This document shows, piece by piece, positions 17,679-26,114 of a stretch of 64,000 nucleotides of DNA (position 1 is the first letter of the stretch; each line of letters starts with the position of its first letter). Position numbers and translations under genes: made by a program. This DNA comes from Draconibacterium aestuarii (lineage in GTDB: Bacteria > Bacteroidota > Bacteroidia > Bacteroidales > Prolixibacteraceae), in the NCBI GenBank assembly GCA_026671195.1, contig JAPOHD010000065.1:62001-126000 (forward strand), read 5' to 3'. Under the pieces are notes generated by a model. The model had not been told where the DNA came from. It did not search any database and saw only the letters and a program-made list of their open reading frames with translations.

Positions 17679-18386
17679 GTGATGATTAAAAAACTTCCTG
17701 TACATGTACTAATTGTTGTTTTTCTTTTTTTAACGCATAAAAGTTTTGCTCAATCGGAGGATACAACAAAGCTGATACCTTCACCTTCTTTTATAGAAAC
17801 CGAACTGGTACCTTCACTTTTTATACCCGATTTTGAACCGGATATTTTTAATGAAAATCTTATGCCTGCATCGGACGATGCGGCTATAAATCGGTATCAG
17901 TTTGAAACTCCAAAAATTGAAAATACATTGTTTGGTAGAATGACATTCGAACAAAGTAAAACGGAAGTAACATTTGTCAATCTTGGTTCTTATCAACATT
18001 ATAACAATAGTTTTATCTATCGCCCAAACGGCAAACTATCGCTTCAGTTAGGCATGGGATTGTTAAAGCAGAATACCGTTTTAAGAGCCTTTCAGGTCGG
18101 TTATCAATTTAGTTTTAATTCTTCACTGGAATATGAAATCACCGATTGGTTGAGTGCCTATATTTATGGTCAATATGTTGCTCCGCCTTTTAATAAAACA
18201 AGTCAGTTGTATGATCCGGTGATCCGGATGAATCCATTGTTCTTTCAAACTGAAACAGGAGGAGGATTGCGTGCAAAGTATAAAAATATCAGAACGGATA
18301 TTGGGCTAAAGAATATTTACGGCACACAGTTCAATTCGTCCAATCCTGTAAAATCGATGGATACCAAAGTTATTATCGGGTTTTAA
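17679..18386 (+). CDS. Exported protein, probably outer-membrane beta-barrel, unknown function
   Basis: 235 residues with an N-terminal signal peptide (KKLPVHVLIVVFLFLTHKSF then AQS). The mature part has alternating polar/aromatic stretches such as YRPNGKLSLQLGMGLLKQ and YEITDWLSAYIYGQYV, and ends in strand-like KVIIGF with a terminal Phe, typical of outer-membrane barrels. I do not recognise a family. It is transcribed divergently from the terpenoid operon, with its own -7 box. Confidence 0.6.
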   Translation: MMIKKLPVHVLIVVFLFLTHKSFAQSEDTTKLIPSPSFIETELVPSLFIPDFEPDIFNENLMPASDDAAINRYQFETPKIENTLFGRMTFEQSKTEVTFVNLGSYQHYNNSFIYRPNGKLSLQLGMGLLKQNTVLRAFQVGYQFSFNSSLEYEITDWLSAYIYGQYVAPPFNKTSQLYDPVIRMNPLFFQTETGGGLRAKYKNIRTDIGLKNIYGTQFNSSNPVKSMDTKVIIGF

Positions 18387-18437
18387 AAATTTGGTTAATT
18401 TGCCTATCGAATAGGTATGATTTTTAATCAAGAAATA

Positions 18438-18977
18438 ATGAACAGCAAAAACTACGTATTTATAGCTAAGAGCCTGGACGGATACATTGCCGATAAAAAT
18501 GGCGGAATAGATTGGCTGCATTCCATTCCAAATCCGGACGGTTTGGACATGGGGTACAATGCTTTTACCGACCAGATTGACGCAATTGTAATGGGCCGCA
18601 AAACTTTTGATGTAGTGTGCAGTTTTACTATTCCTTGGCCCTACACAAAACCCGTTTTTGTAGTAAGCAATTCGCTAAAAATAGTGCCGGAGGTGTACCG
18701 GGGAAAAGTTGAATTGGTAACCGGAGTACTTCCTGAAATAGTGGCGCACATTCATGGGAAAGGATTAAATCAGCTGTACATTGATGGGGGCACTTTAATA
18801 CAAAGTTTTTTGAAAGAAGACCTGATCGATGAGATGATTATTACTACTATCCCGATTTTATTGGGTGGTGGATTTCCTTTGTTTGGTGAATTGGCAGAAC
18901 CTTTGGAATTTGAGCATGTAAAATCAGAGGTGTTTTTGAACGCAATTACTCAGGATACTTATCGGCGGCGTCGTTAG
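18438..18977 (+). CDS. Dihydrofolate reductase-like (RibD C-terminal) protein
   Basis: 179 residues from ATG 18438. A frame seven codons longer exists, but the family begins right at the first beta strand, NYVFIAKSLDGYIAD. Further marks are NGGIDWLH, the MGRKTFD nucleotide-site motif (as in DHFR and YwjB/YyaP proteins) and LYIDGGTLIQSFL, then LLGGGFPLFGEL. An NADPH-dependent reductase is likely. The true substrate of this subfamily is generally unknown, so folate is not implied. Confidence 0.86.
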   Translation: MNSKNYVFIAKSLDGYIADKNGGIDWLHSIPNPDGLDMGYNAFTDQIDAIVMGRKTFDVVCSFTIPWPYTKPVFVVSNSLKIVPEVYRGKVELVTGVLPEIVAHIHGKGLNQLYIDGGTLIQSFLKEDLIDEMIITTIPILLGGGFPLFGELAEPLEFEHVKSEVFLNAITQDTYRRRR

Positions 18978-19009
18978 TGAGAGTGTGACTTCAAGTCATC
19001 CTCTCACTA
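18975..19009. terminator. Long hairpin between convergent genes
   Basis: TAGTGAGAGTGTGACTT and AAGTCATCCTCTCACTA are near-perfect inverted copies (15 of 17) overlapping the stop of the reductase gene and preceding the hrpB stop. No long T-run follows, so termination efficiency is uncertain. Confidence 0.5.
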
Positions 19010-19018
19010 GAGCCTAAT

Positions 19019-21508
19019 TTACTCTTTTGTTTTTCGTTTCACTCCCCGCAAGGGTTCTGCCTCAAGCGGATTATCGGGCCAGTGGTGTTTTGGGTAACGT
19101 GCTTTCATCTCCTTTTTTACCTCAAAATAGGCATTGTTCCAGAAACTGTTTAAATCGCCGGTAATTTGAACGGGTTTAAAACCGGGCGACAGCAAATGCA
19201 TCAGAACTTTTACATTCCCCTGATTTACCGTTGGTGTTTCCAATAATCCAAAAACTTCCTGCAAACGAACGGCTAAAACAGGAGGCTCGCCATTTGACTG
19301 ATAGTTGAGTTTTATATTCGATCCGCTGGGAACTTCGATTCGTTCCGGGGCCAATTTTTCCAACTTGTTTTGTAAGTCGTAATCCAGGTTGTGCTGAAGT
19401 ACAGTTTTCAGATCAATTTTTTTCAGGTCTTCCGGTTTCCGAATGTTGCTCAAGTAGTGCGATAACCATTGGGCATTAGTAGCCAATAAATAATCAGTAC
19501 TCACATTTGGCCACTTGTTTTGTTTATCCCAAATACGCAGACTGTTCACCCGGTTTTGCCACTGTTCAACCTCTTTGTTGAAATCGAGTAACCAGGCGCC
19601 TTCCTTTTTGAGCGCATCGGAAATTGCTTTTAGTTTTTGGGCTTCATCGTAGTTTGTTAAAGGTTTACTCTGCAGTACAATATTGCCAATGCGTAATTCT
19701 GTTTGAGCAGTAAAACCACCACGTTTTGTATCCCAGTAGATTGAGTCATACGATTTTACCATCGGAGCCAAATCTTTTGGATTAATGGGCGATGCCAGAA
19801 AAATCCGTCCAACACCGTCGCGGGCATTTAAACTGGCAATGGCCAGCCAGGATTCATGTGCCAAATCATCCTGATGACCAGCGGCAGCAATGTTTCCGTT
19901 GGCCAATTTAAACTGGGCATTGTTTCCGGGTGTGGCATGTGCAATTCGTTCGGGATACGCAAAAGCGAGCAGCAGTCCGGTTTCAAAACAATCTACTGCT
20001 GAATTGTCTTCTTCGATATCCAACATTTTGCGGTATTGCTCTGCAGTTTTTGCAATTCGTACGAGCCTTTTGTTTTTCAGGCTGCCCGAACGGAAACGGC
20101 GCAAAGCTTCAATGCGCAGGTTAATATCAATCCCGGATTCTTTACCAAGTGGATCGCGTTCATCGAGTAACGCTGCCACATCGCAGGCCAAAGCAGTTAA
20201 ATCTTCGTCATCGGCCAAAAGTAACATGTGTGCAAGTCGCGGATGGCAGGGCAATTTGTGAATTGCTTTTCCGTGTTCAGTGATTTTTCCATCTTCAATG
20301 GCTTCAATTTGTTGCAACAGTTCTTTGGCCTGTTCAACATGGCCTTTGGGGGGCGGTGTTAACCAGGTAAGACTATTAATATCGGCCACTCCCCATTTTG
20401 CCATTTCCAAAACCAACGAAGCCAGATCTGCTTCTTCAATTTCGGGAGTTCGGTGCTTTTCGAGCCGGTGCTGAGTGGCTTTTGTCCACATGCGGTAACA
20501 AGCTCCGGCCCCCAGTCTCCCAGCACGTCCAGCTCTTTGATCGGCAGAATCCAATGTAATGTCGATGGTTTCCAAACGTGATAATCCCGTGTTGGGATTA
20601 AATTTCATAGTGCGTGCAAATCCCGTATCCACCACAACCGAAATGCCTTCAATGGTTAAACTGGTTTCTGCAATTAAAGTTGCCAGAATAATTTTGCGTC
20701 GTCCTTCGCGATGCGGCATAATGGCCGCATATTGTTTCTGAGGAGAAAGTTGTCCGTACAACGGATGTATTGAAATTGCCTTTTGAGACGATTTTAAAAT
20801 TTTCTCGCAGGCTTTTATTTCTGCTTCTCCGGGAAGAAAAACCAGAATATCACCCTTCTGTTCTTTTACCGCTTTGTGTACCACTCGACTTGTTAATTCT
20901 GGTAAAAGTTGCAGGTCATTTTCTCCTTCGTAAAAAATTTCAACCGGATATTGCCGGCCTTCGCTTACCACAAACGGAGCATTTAAAAGTTCAGTAAGCT
21001 GTGGCATGTTCAATGTGGCCGACATTATCATTAAACGTAAATCGGGGCGTAATACCTGCTGCGCTTCACGCGACAGAGCAAGGGCAACATCGGCAAAAAG
21101 ACTGCGCTCGTGAAACTCATCGAAAATTACCAGGCCAACACCTTCAAGGGCATTATCTGTTTGCAGCATTCGGGTAAGTATTCCTTCGGTAACTACCTCC
21201 AGCTGCGTATGTTTCCCAATACAGTTATCGAAACGAATGCGGTAGCCCACTCTTTGTCCCACTTTCTCACCAAGAAGTTCGGCCAGTCGCATGGCGATGG
21301 TTCGTGCTGCCAAGCGTCGTGGCTCGAGCATGATTATTTTCTGATCCTTCAGCCAGTCTTCCTCCAATAAGGCCAGAGGTAGCAATGTGCTTTTACCGGC
21401 ACCGGTTGACGCACTCACCAACAGAGTATTGCTTTTTGATAAATGATTTTTTACGTCGTCAATAACCTCGATAATCGGGAGGTCTATTTTATATGGATTA
21501 AAACTCAA
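19019..21508 (-). CDS. hrpB: ATP-dependent helicase HrpB
   Basis: 829-residue DEAH-box helicase. Motif I is ASTGAGKSTLLPLALL, motif II DEFHERS, motif III MSATLN, and the RecA2 motifs include AETSLTIEGISVVVDTGFAR and QRAGRAGRLG. A helicase-associated domain and a C-terminal HrpB-specific domain (LLSPGFKPVQITGDLNSFW) complete it. The length agrees with HrpB (about 810-840). Family members are RNA helicases of unclear physiological role. Single gene, convergent with the reductase and divergent from arsR. Confidence 0.95.
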   Translation of the reverse strand: MSFNPYKIDLPIIEVIDDVKNHLSKSNTLLVSASTGAGKSTLLPLALLEEDWLKDQKIIMLEPRRLAARTIAMRLAELLGEKVGQRVGYRIRFDNCIGKHTQLEVVTEGILTRMLQTDNALEGVGLVIFDEFHERSLFADVALALSREAQQVLRPDLRLMIMSATLNMPQLTELLNAPFVVSEGRQYPVEIFYEGENDLQLLPELTSRVVHKAVKEQKGDILVFLPGEAEIKACEKILKSSQKAISIHPLYGQLSPQKQYAAIMPHREGRRKIILATLIAETSLTIEGISVVVDTGFARTMKFNPNTGLSRLETIDITLDSADQRAGRAGRLGAGACYRMWTKATQHRLEKHRTPEIEEADLASLVLEMAKWGVADINSLTWLTPPPKGHVEQAKELLQQIEAIEDGKITEHGKAIHKLPCHPRLAHMLLLADDEDLTALACDVAALLDERDPLGKESGIDINLRIEALRRFRSGSLKNKRLVRIAKTAEQYRKMLDIEEDNSAVDCFETGLLLAFAYPERIAHATPGNNAQFKLANGNIAAAGHQDDLAHESWLAIASLNARDGVGRIFLASPINPKDLAPMVKSYDSIYWDTKRGGFTAQTELRIGNIVLQSKPLTNYDEAQKLKAISDALKKEGAWLLDFNKEVEQWQNRVNSLRIWDKQNKWPNVSTDYLLATNAQWLSHYLSNIRKPEDLKKIDLKTVLQHNLDYDLQNKLEKLAPERIEVPSGSNIKLNYQSNGEPPVLAVRLQEVFGLLETPTVNQGNVKVLMHLLSPGFKPVQITGDLNSFWNNAYFEVKKEMKARYPKHHWPDNPLEAEPLRGVKRKTKE

Positions 21509-21616
21509 AGCTGCTTCTTTTAAATTGAGTGCAAAATTAGTGATTAGTTATTACCTGTATCATTTTACAATTATTATCTGCAATTTTTTAAAAGAATGGT
21601 TGCTAAATCAAAAACT

Positions 21617-21641
21617 GTTCGTAATTTTGCGAACAACGAAC
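21617..21641 (+). promoter_or_regulatory. arsR promoter with ArsR operator around the -7 box
   Basis: GTTCG-TAATTTTG-CGAAC (21617-21634): an inverted repeat exactly encloses a perfect Bacteroidota -7 box, with a third half-site CGAAC at 21637-21641. The same design recurs at 21971-21995. Because transcription should begin just downstream, the arsR start must be the ATG at 21656. Confidence 0.78.
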
Positions 21642-21655
21642 AAGTAGATAATTCT

Positions 21656-21955
21656 ATGACAGATATTAAAATAATTTCAGACGATCAGACCAAGTTGGCG
21701 CGCTACGCAAAAGCATTGGGGCATCCGGTTCGGGTGTATGTAATGCAATTGCTGGGCAGCCAATCATGTTGTTACAGCGGCGATTTAAGCAGCGAATTGC
21801 CCATTGCCAAATCAACACTGTCGCAGCATTTAAAAGAGTTAAAAGATGCCGGATTAATCCAGGGCGAAATTGAAGCTCCACGTGTTAAGTATTGTGTAAA
21901 CAAAGCCAACTGGAAAGAAGCACAGGTCTTGTTTAAAACCTTCTGGGATATTTAA
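21656..21955 (+). CDS. arsR: ArsR-family metalloregulator of the arsenic island
   Basis: 99 residues from ATG 21656. The upstream in-frame extension from 21596 covers its own promoter and is rejected. Winged-helix fold: ALGHPVRVYVMQLLG, then Cys38-Cys39 in SQSCCYSGDLSSELPI and recognition helix AKSTLSQHLKELKDAGLI, wing APRVKYCVN with Cys80. The Cys pair and Cys80 could bind As(III). It probably represses itself and the downstream operon through the identical GTTCG-N8-CGAAC sites found before both. Confidence 0.9.
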   Translation: MTDIKIISDDQTKLARYAKALGHPVRVYVMQLLGSQSCCYSGDLSSELPIAKSTLSQHLKELKDAGLIQGEIEAPRVKYCVNKANWKEAQVLFKTFWDI

Positions 21956-21970
21956 AAATTTACAATATTA

Positions 21971-21995
21971 GTTCGTATTTTTGCGAACTACGAAC
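21971..21995 (+). promoter_or_regulatory. Second ArsR-type operator/promoter, driving the resistance operon
   Basis: GTTCG-TATTTTTG-CGAAC (21971-21988) plus CGAAC at 21991-21995 repeats the arsR promoter design base for base at the half-sites. It lies 16 bp after the arsR stop and 16 bp before the next start codon. Confidence 0.78.
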
Positions 21996-22011
21996 AAAAA
22001 ATTAAACAAAA

Positions 22012-22245
22012 ATGGACATTAAAGTATTAGGAACCGGTTGTACAAAGTGTAAAAAACTGGAAGAGCTAACACGCGAAGTTGTAGCAGAAATGGGAATTGA
22101 AGCCAATATTGAAAAAGAGGAGGACATTTATAAGATTATGCAATATGGCGTAATGCGCACTCCCGGTTTGGTGGTTGACGGGAAAGTTGTATTAACCGGA
22201 AGATTGCCTAAAACTAAGGAACTAAAGGAACTATTAACCCAATAG
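22012..22245 (+). CDS. Thioredoxin-like small redox protein (CTKC)
   Basis: 77 residues of the 'redox-active disulfide protein 2' family: KVLGTGCTKCKKLEEL gives a CxxC at Cys10-Cys13, then YGVMRTPGLVVDGKVVLTG, the cis-Pro and exposed strand of a thioredoxin fold. As first gene of the ars operon with arsF and arsG, it may supply electrons for ArsF/ArsG or reduce an arsenic-handling thiol. That role is inferred from context. It begins 16 bp after the second ArsR operator. Confidence 0.88.
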   Translation: MDIKVLGTGCTKCKKLEELTREVVAEMGIEANIEKEEDIYKIMQYGVMRTPGLVVDGKVVLTGRLPKTKELKELLTQ

Positions 22246-22283
22246 GATCGGGAATCAAAAAATAACTAAAAAAAAATCGAACA

Positions 22284-22694
22284 ATGAAAACTGTAAAATC
22301 AATTCTTTTAGCAATAACTGTGGTATTGTTTGTTTTTGCTGCAAGTGCCGAAACATCAGTGAGTACTAAAACGGAAGGTGACAAAACAGAAGTGTATTAT
22401 TTCCACAATACCAGACGTTGCCCAACTTGCATGGCCATTGAAAAAGAAACAAAAAAAGTACTAAGAGAGCAGCCTTATGCCGATGCCAAAGAAAATGGCG
22501 AGTTGGTTTTTAAATCATACAATGCCGAGGATTCGGCCAATAAAAAGCTGGTTAAAAAAATGGGTGTTACCGGTTCGGCACTCATAATTGTAAAAGGCGA
22601 TAAAACAATTGACCTGACCAGCAAAGGTTTTATGTATGCACTTAAGCAACCTGAAAAATTGCAGGAAGCCATTCGGGAAGCATTAAACGACTAA
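22284..22694 (+). CDS. arsF: ArsF-type exported thioredoxin-like protein
   Basis: 136 residues. A signal peptide (KTVKSILLAITVVLFVFAAS, cleaved near AETS) is followed by a thioredoxin-like domain with YYFHNTRRCPTCMAIEKET, a CxxC. Databases label this family 'nitrophenyl compound nitroreductase subunit ArsF'. The sequence itself shows no flavin site, only an exported redox Cys pair, so electron relay is a better-supported description. It is followed 9 bp later by arsG. Confidence 0.8.
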   Translation: MKTVKSILLAITVVLFVFAASAETSVSTKTEGDKTEVYYFHNTRRCPTCMAIEKETKKVLREQPYADAKENGELVFKSYNAEDSANKKLVKKMGVTGSALIIVKGDKTIDLTSKGFMYALKQPEKLQEAIREALND

Positions 22695-22703
22695 TATTTA
22701 GTA

Positions 22704-23420
22704 ATGGAAGAATTCCTAACCTCGCTTTACGAGAACTCCAGTGTGCCCCTTTTTTCGGCATTCTTTTTAGGCTTATTAACAGCAATTAGTCCTTGTCCGA
22801 TGGCTACCAACATTACTGCAATTGGCTACATTGGTAAAGACATCGAAGTAAAAAAACGTGTTTTTTACAACGGATTGATATACACACTTGGAAGAGCACT
22901 GTCGTATTCGGTCTTGGCAATTTTGTTGTTTTTGGGTGCCGACCAGTTTAAAATATCATCGTTTTTTCGTTTGCACGGCGAAAAAATTCTGGGGCCACTG
23001 CTCCTTGTGGTTGGCTTGTTTATGCTGGGAGTTATAAAGATTGACTTCCCGGGATTAAATCTTTTTTCAAAAAAGCTGGAAGAAAAAAACAGATGGAATT
23101 TTTGGAATGTATTGTTGCTGGGAGTTGTGTTTGCGTTGGCCTTTTGTCCGTATAGCGGGGTGCTTTATTTTGGCATGCTAATTCCCATGTCCATTGGTTC
23201 GGCAAAAGGATTGATATTACCCGTTGTTTATGCGCTGGCTACCGGAATTCCTGTGATAATTATTGCCTGGTTACTGGCTTTTACCATTTCCGGAGTTGGC
23301 CGGTTTTACAACATTTTAAAGCAGGTTGAGTTTTGGATGCGACGTGTAATTGCAGTGTTGTTTATTGGAGTTGGGGTGTATTATGTGTGGGTGCTTTGGG
23401 TAAAGAATATGGTGACGTAA
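22704..23420 (+). CDS. arsG: ArsG-type permease (CcdA/DsbD-like membrane protein)
   Basis: 238 residues with about six membrane helices. The CcdA/DsbD signature appears twice as pseudo-symmetric Cys sites: TAISPCPMATNITAIGYI in the first half and LAFCPYSGVLYFGMLIPMS in the second. This family is annotated as an efflux permease for aromatic arsenicals. By fold it could instead pass electrons across the membrane to ArsF. Both readings rest on family knowledge. Confidence 0.82.
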   Translation: MEEFLTSLYENSSVPLFSAFFLGLLTAISPCPMATNITAIGYIGKDIEVKKRVFYNGLIYTLGRALSYSVLAILLFLGADQFKISSFFRLHGEKILGPLLLVVGLFMLGVIKIDFPGLNLFSKKLEEKNRWNFWNVLLLGVVFALAFCPYSGVLYFGMLIPMSIGSAKGLILPVVYALATGIPVIIIAWLLAFTISGVGRFYNILKQVEFWMRRVIAVLFIGVGVYYVWVLWVKNMVT

Positions 23421-23431
23421 AATTTCCCAAG

Positions 23432-23497
23432 TTTCACTTCGTCTCGATTGTCACCCTACAGGGTGACAAGAGCGCCGGAAAAGCGACGAGGGTGAAA
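23432..23497. repeat. Nested hairpin element between arsG and the permease gene
   Basis: Inner stem TTGTCACCC / GGGTGACAA with a 4-base loop, and an outer stem TTTCACTTCGTC paired imperfectly with GACGAGGGTGAAA. The 165-bp spacer holding it is the widest gap in the front half of the ars operon. It may be a REP-like palindrome or an RNA processing/attenuation site that lowers expression of downstream genes. Confidence 0.5.
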
Positions 23498-23585
23498 GGG
23501 TAACTTGATAAAAAGAGAGAGAATAGAAACTCCTCAAAGATTTTTAAGAACAATGTTCGTGATTCTACGAAAGACGAAATAAAAA

Positions 23586-24659
23586 ATGGAAACCTATAAA
23601 ATAGCAGTTGATAACCAGGAGAGAAAAAAGAGGGCAGGATTACTTGCATCTGTTATAGTTGTATTACCGTCTTTGTTGCTGTTGTATCATTATTTATCAG
23701 GTTTGGTTGACTATCTCACCTTTAATCTGTTTATGCTTCAACCGGAATCGCACCTGGGGCAGGCGATCAACTTCTTTATTTACGATACAATAAAAATCCT
23801 CATTCTGCTTTTTCTTATCAGTTCGCTGATGGGTGTGGTAAATGCCTATTTCCCGGTGGAACGTTTGCGCGTATATTTGACTACCAAAAAATTATTTGGG
23901 CTGGAATACTTTTTTGCATCATTTTTTGGTGCAGTAACACCGTTTTGTTCGTGCTCGTCAATTCCACTTTTTATTGGGTTTGTACAAGGCGGAATTCCGC
24001 TGGGTGTAACATTTTCGTACCTTATTACCTCGCCGCTTGTAAACGAGGTTGCGGTTGCTATGTTTTTGGGGATGTTTGGCGTAAAATCAACATTAATTTA
24101 TGCCGGAAGCGGAATTTTATTGGGAATGATAGGCGGATACATACTGGGTAAATTAAAACTTGATAGTTACCTCAGCGATTGGGTGAAAGAGATTCAGCAA
24201 AACTCAACAAACGAAAATGCAAAATGGGAGAACGAGAAAACACCATTTATCGACCGCTTACCGGCCATTATCGCCGATGGCTGGGGGATCGTTCAAAAAG
24301 TACTGCTTTATGTCATTATTGGAATTGCCATTGGCGCTGCTATGCATGGTTATGTGCCAGAAGATTTTTTCACTGAATTTTTATCGGCAGATAAATGGTA
24401 TGCCGTGCCTGCAGCAGTGATACTAGCCGTACCTATGTATGCCAATGCTGCCGGAATTGTTCCGGTGATCCAGGTGTTTGTAGCCAAAGGAGTGCCGCTC
24501 GGAACGGCTATTGCATTTATGATGGCGGTGGTTGGCCTGTCGCTGCCTGAAGCAACACTGCTAAAGAAAGTTATGAAATGGAAACTTATCGGGATATTCT
24601 TCGGAACAGTAACTGTGTTTATTATTCTGTTGGGCTACCTGTTTAATTTGTTCTTATAA
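23586..24659 (+). CDS. arsP: ArsP-like permease (organoarsenical / metal efflux family)
   Basis: 357 residues, eight or more membrane helices, with the family motif AVTPFCSCSSIPLFIGFVQG (the CSCSS cysteines) and SYLITSPLVNEVAVAMFLG. A second inverted half has LAVPMYANAAGIVPVI and MAVVGLSLPEATLLKKVM. This permease family includes ArsP, which exports trivalent methylated and aromatic arsenicals through Cys coordination. The ars context supports that role. A central cytoplasmic loop (about 200-220) is charged. Confidence 0.8.
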   Translation: METYKIAVDNQERKKRAGLLASVIVVLPSLLLLYHYLSGLVDYLTFNLFMLQPESHLGQAINFFIYDTIKILILLFLISSLMGVVNAYFPVERLRVYLTTKKLFGLEYFFASFFGAVTPFCSCSSIPLFIGFVQGGIPLGVTFSYLITSPLVNEVAVAMFLGMFGVKSTLIYAGSGILLGMIGGYILGKLKLDSYLSDWVKEIQQNSTNENAKWENEKTPFIDRLPAIIADGWGIVQKVLLYVIIGIAIGAAMHGYVPEDFFTEFLSADKWYAVPAAVILAVPMYANAAGIVPVIQVFVAKGVPLGTAIAFMMAVVGLSLPEATLLKKVMKWKLIGIFFGTVTVFIILLGYLFNLFL

Positions 24660-24679
24660 AATCAATAAAAACTAACCGT

Positions 24680-25453
24680 ATGAAAGCAAAAAACATTGGA
24701 TTCATTGGCGGAGGCAGAATCACAAAAATTTTTCTGCAAGCCTTTCAAAACAAATCAACGAAGTTTGAAAGTGTAAAAGTATTTGATCCTAACAGCGAAA
24801 CGCTCAGTGCATTACAGGTTTATTTTCCAAGTATAATACCGGTTGGAACAGCCGAGGATGCTGCTGCTCAGGAAATTGTTATTCTGGCTGTTCATCCGCC
24901 CGTAATGGGGGAGACGCTCGCAAAAATAAAAGATGTAATTTCAGAAGATACACTGGTTCTTTCTCTCGCTCCAAAAGTCACCATCGAAAAAATGGCTGCA
25001 GCTTTGGGAACCGACCGGATTGTGCGTATGATTCCGAATGCAACATCCTACATTAATAAAGGATATAATCCGGTTGCTTTTCATGAAACATTTACCGAAA
25101 AAGAGAAGAAGAAGTTTTTCAAAATGGTAAAGGCTTTGGGTAAAAACTTCGAGGTGGATGAAAAGAAACTGGAAGGTTACGCCATTGTTTCGGCTATGTT
25201 GCCCACCTATTTTTGGTTTCAGTGGGAGGAAATGCAGAAGGTTGCGGAAGCCACTGGTTTGGATGAAAAAGAGGCACAAAAAACCATTGGAGCGACTCTG
25301 AAACGATCGGTTTCAATTTTCTTTAACTCCGGACTTTCAGCCGATGAAGTAAAAAATCTAATTCCCATAAAACCGATTGGCGAAGCCGAAGAGCAGATCG
25401 CCGAAATCTACCAAAGCAAACTGATGGGACTGTATGAGAAAATAAAAGCATAA
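24680..25453 (+). CDS. Pyrroline-5-carboxylate reductase-like NAD(P) enzyme in ars operon
   Basis: 257 residues. Rossmann motif NIGFIGGGRITKIFLQAF, ILAVHPPVMGETL (dinucleotide-fold edge), IVRMIPNATSYINKG (ProC substrate-side signature RxMPN) and a helical C-terminal dimerisation domain with TIGATLKRSVSIFFNSG. It resembles ProC, which reduces P5C to proline, but has divergent Gly-rich and C-terminal motifs. It is placed 20 bp after the ArsP-like gene, inside an arsenic operon. Why is unclear: either a passenger or an imine/oxidoreductase acting on an arsenical or on redox cofactors. Confidence 0.8.
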   Translation: MKAKNIGFIGGGRITKIFLQAFQNKSTKFESVKVFDPNSETLSALQVYFPSIIPVGTAEDAAAQEIVILAVHPPVMGETLAKIKDVISEDTLVLSLAPKVTIEKMAAALGTDRIVRMIPNATSYINKGYNPVAFHETFTEKEKKKFFKMVKALGKNFEVDEKKLEGYAIVSAMLPTYFWFQWEEMQKVAEATGLDEKEAQKTIGATLKRSVSIFFNSGLSADEVKNLIPIKPIGEAEEQIAEIYQSKLMGLYEKIKA

Positions 25454-25459
25454 AAATAA

Positions 25460-25540
25460 TGTCATTTCGATGAGTAACGAGGAGAAATCGAATTTTCAAA
25501 GTGAGAGATTTCTCATTTGTTTCTCTCATTCGAAATAACA
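25460..25540. repeat. REP-like palindromic element, copy A
   Basis: Begins TGTCATTTCGATGAG and ends CTCATTCGAAATAACA, with inner arms GGAGAAATC / GAGATTTCTC. A second copy with the same start lies at 50300-50375. Short dispersed palindromes of this kind are common between Bacteroidota genes. This one sits between proC-like and arsC. Confidence 0.7.
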
Positions 25541-25621
25541 AACAAATTGACAAATAACCGGAAGATCTTGACTGAATGAACTCCGTGCTTCTGACTTCAA
25601 TCTTCCAGCATTTCTTTAATT

Positions 25622-26050
25622 ATGAAAGTATTAATTCTTTGTACAGGAAATTCGTGCCGCAGTCAAATGGCTCACGGCTTTTTACAATCGTTCGACAAAC
25701 GTATTCAGGTTGAATCGGCAGGAACTGAAGCATCGGGAAAACTTAACCGTAAAGCTGTAAAAGCAATGGCTGAAATTGGTTTGGATATCAGCGGGCACAC
25801 ATCCGATTCGGTTGAAAAATACCTGAATGACGAATGGGATTACGTAATAACCGTTTGTGGTGGTGCAAACGAAAGTTGCCCGGCATTTATCGGGAAAGTT
25901 AAAAACCGTTTACACATGGGCTACGACGATCCGTCGCACGCTGTTGGAACTGACGAATTTATCTGGAGCGAGTTTGAACGTGTTCGCGACGAGATTAAAG
26001 AAGGATTTTGGAAATTGTACGAAAACGATATAAAACCTCAGTTGGGGTAG
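25622..26050 (+). CDS. arsC: Arsenate reductase, low-molecular-weight phosphatase type
   Basis: 142 residues. The P-loop CTGNSCRSQMAHG (CX5R, nucleophile Cys8) starts right after the first strand, as in ArsC/LMW-PTPases. Thioredoxin-coupled enzymes use two further Cys: here Cys81 (TVCGGANESC) and Cys88 are the likely pair. MGYDDPSHA gives the general-acid Asp loop. It reduces As(V) to As(III), which Acr3 encoded 65 bp downstream would export. Confidence 0.93.
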   Translation: MKVLILCTGNSCRSQMAHGFLQSFDKRIQVESAGTEASGKLNRKAVKAMAEIGLDISGHTSDSVEKYLNDEWDYVITVCGGANESCPAFIGKVKNRLHMGYDDPSHAVGTDEFIWSEFERVRDEIKEGFWKLYENDIKPQLG

Positions 26051-26114
26051 TTCGAAAATAAGAGTTCAAACACGAATTGAATGCTCATATTTATGAATTC
26101 AAAAATTTGAAGTA

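Noticed and set aside
21596-21655. Longer arsR start from ATG 21596
   Set aside because: The extension translates the operator and -7 box itself, and ArsR family homology begins after ATG 21656.
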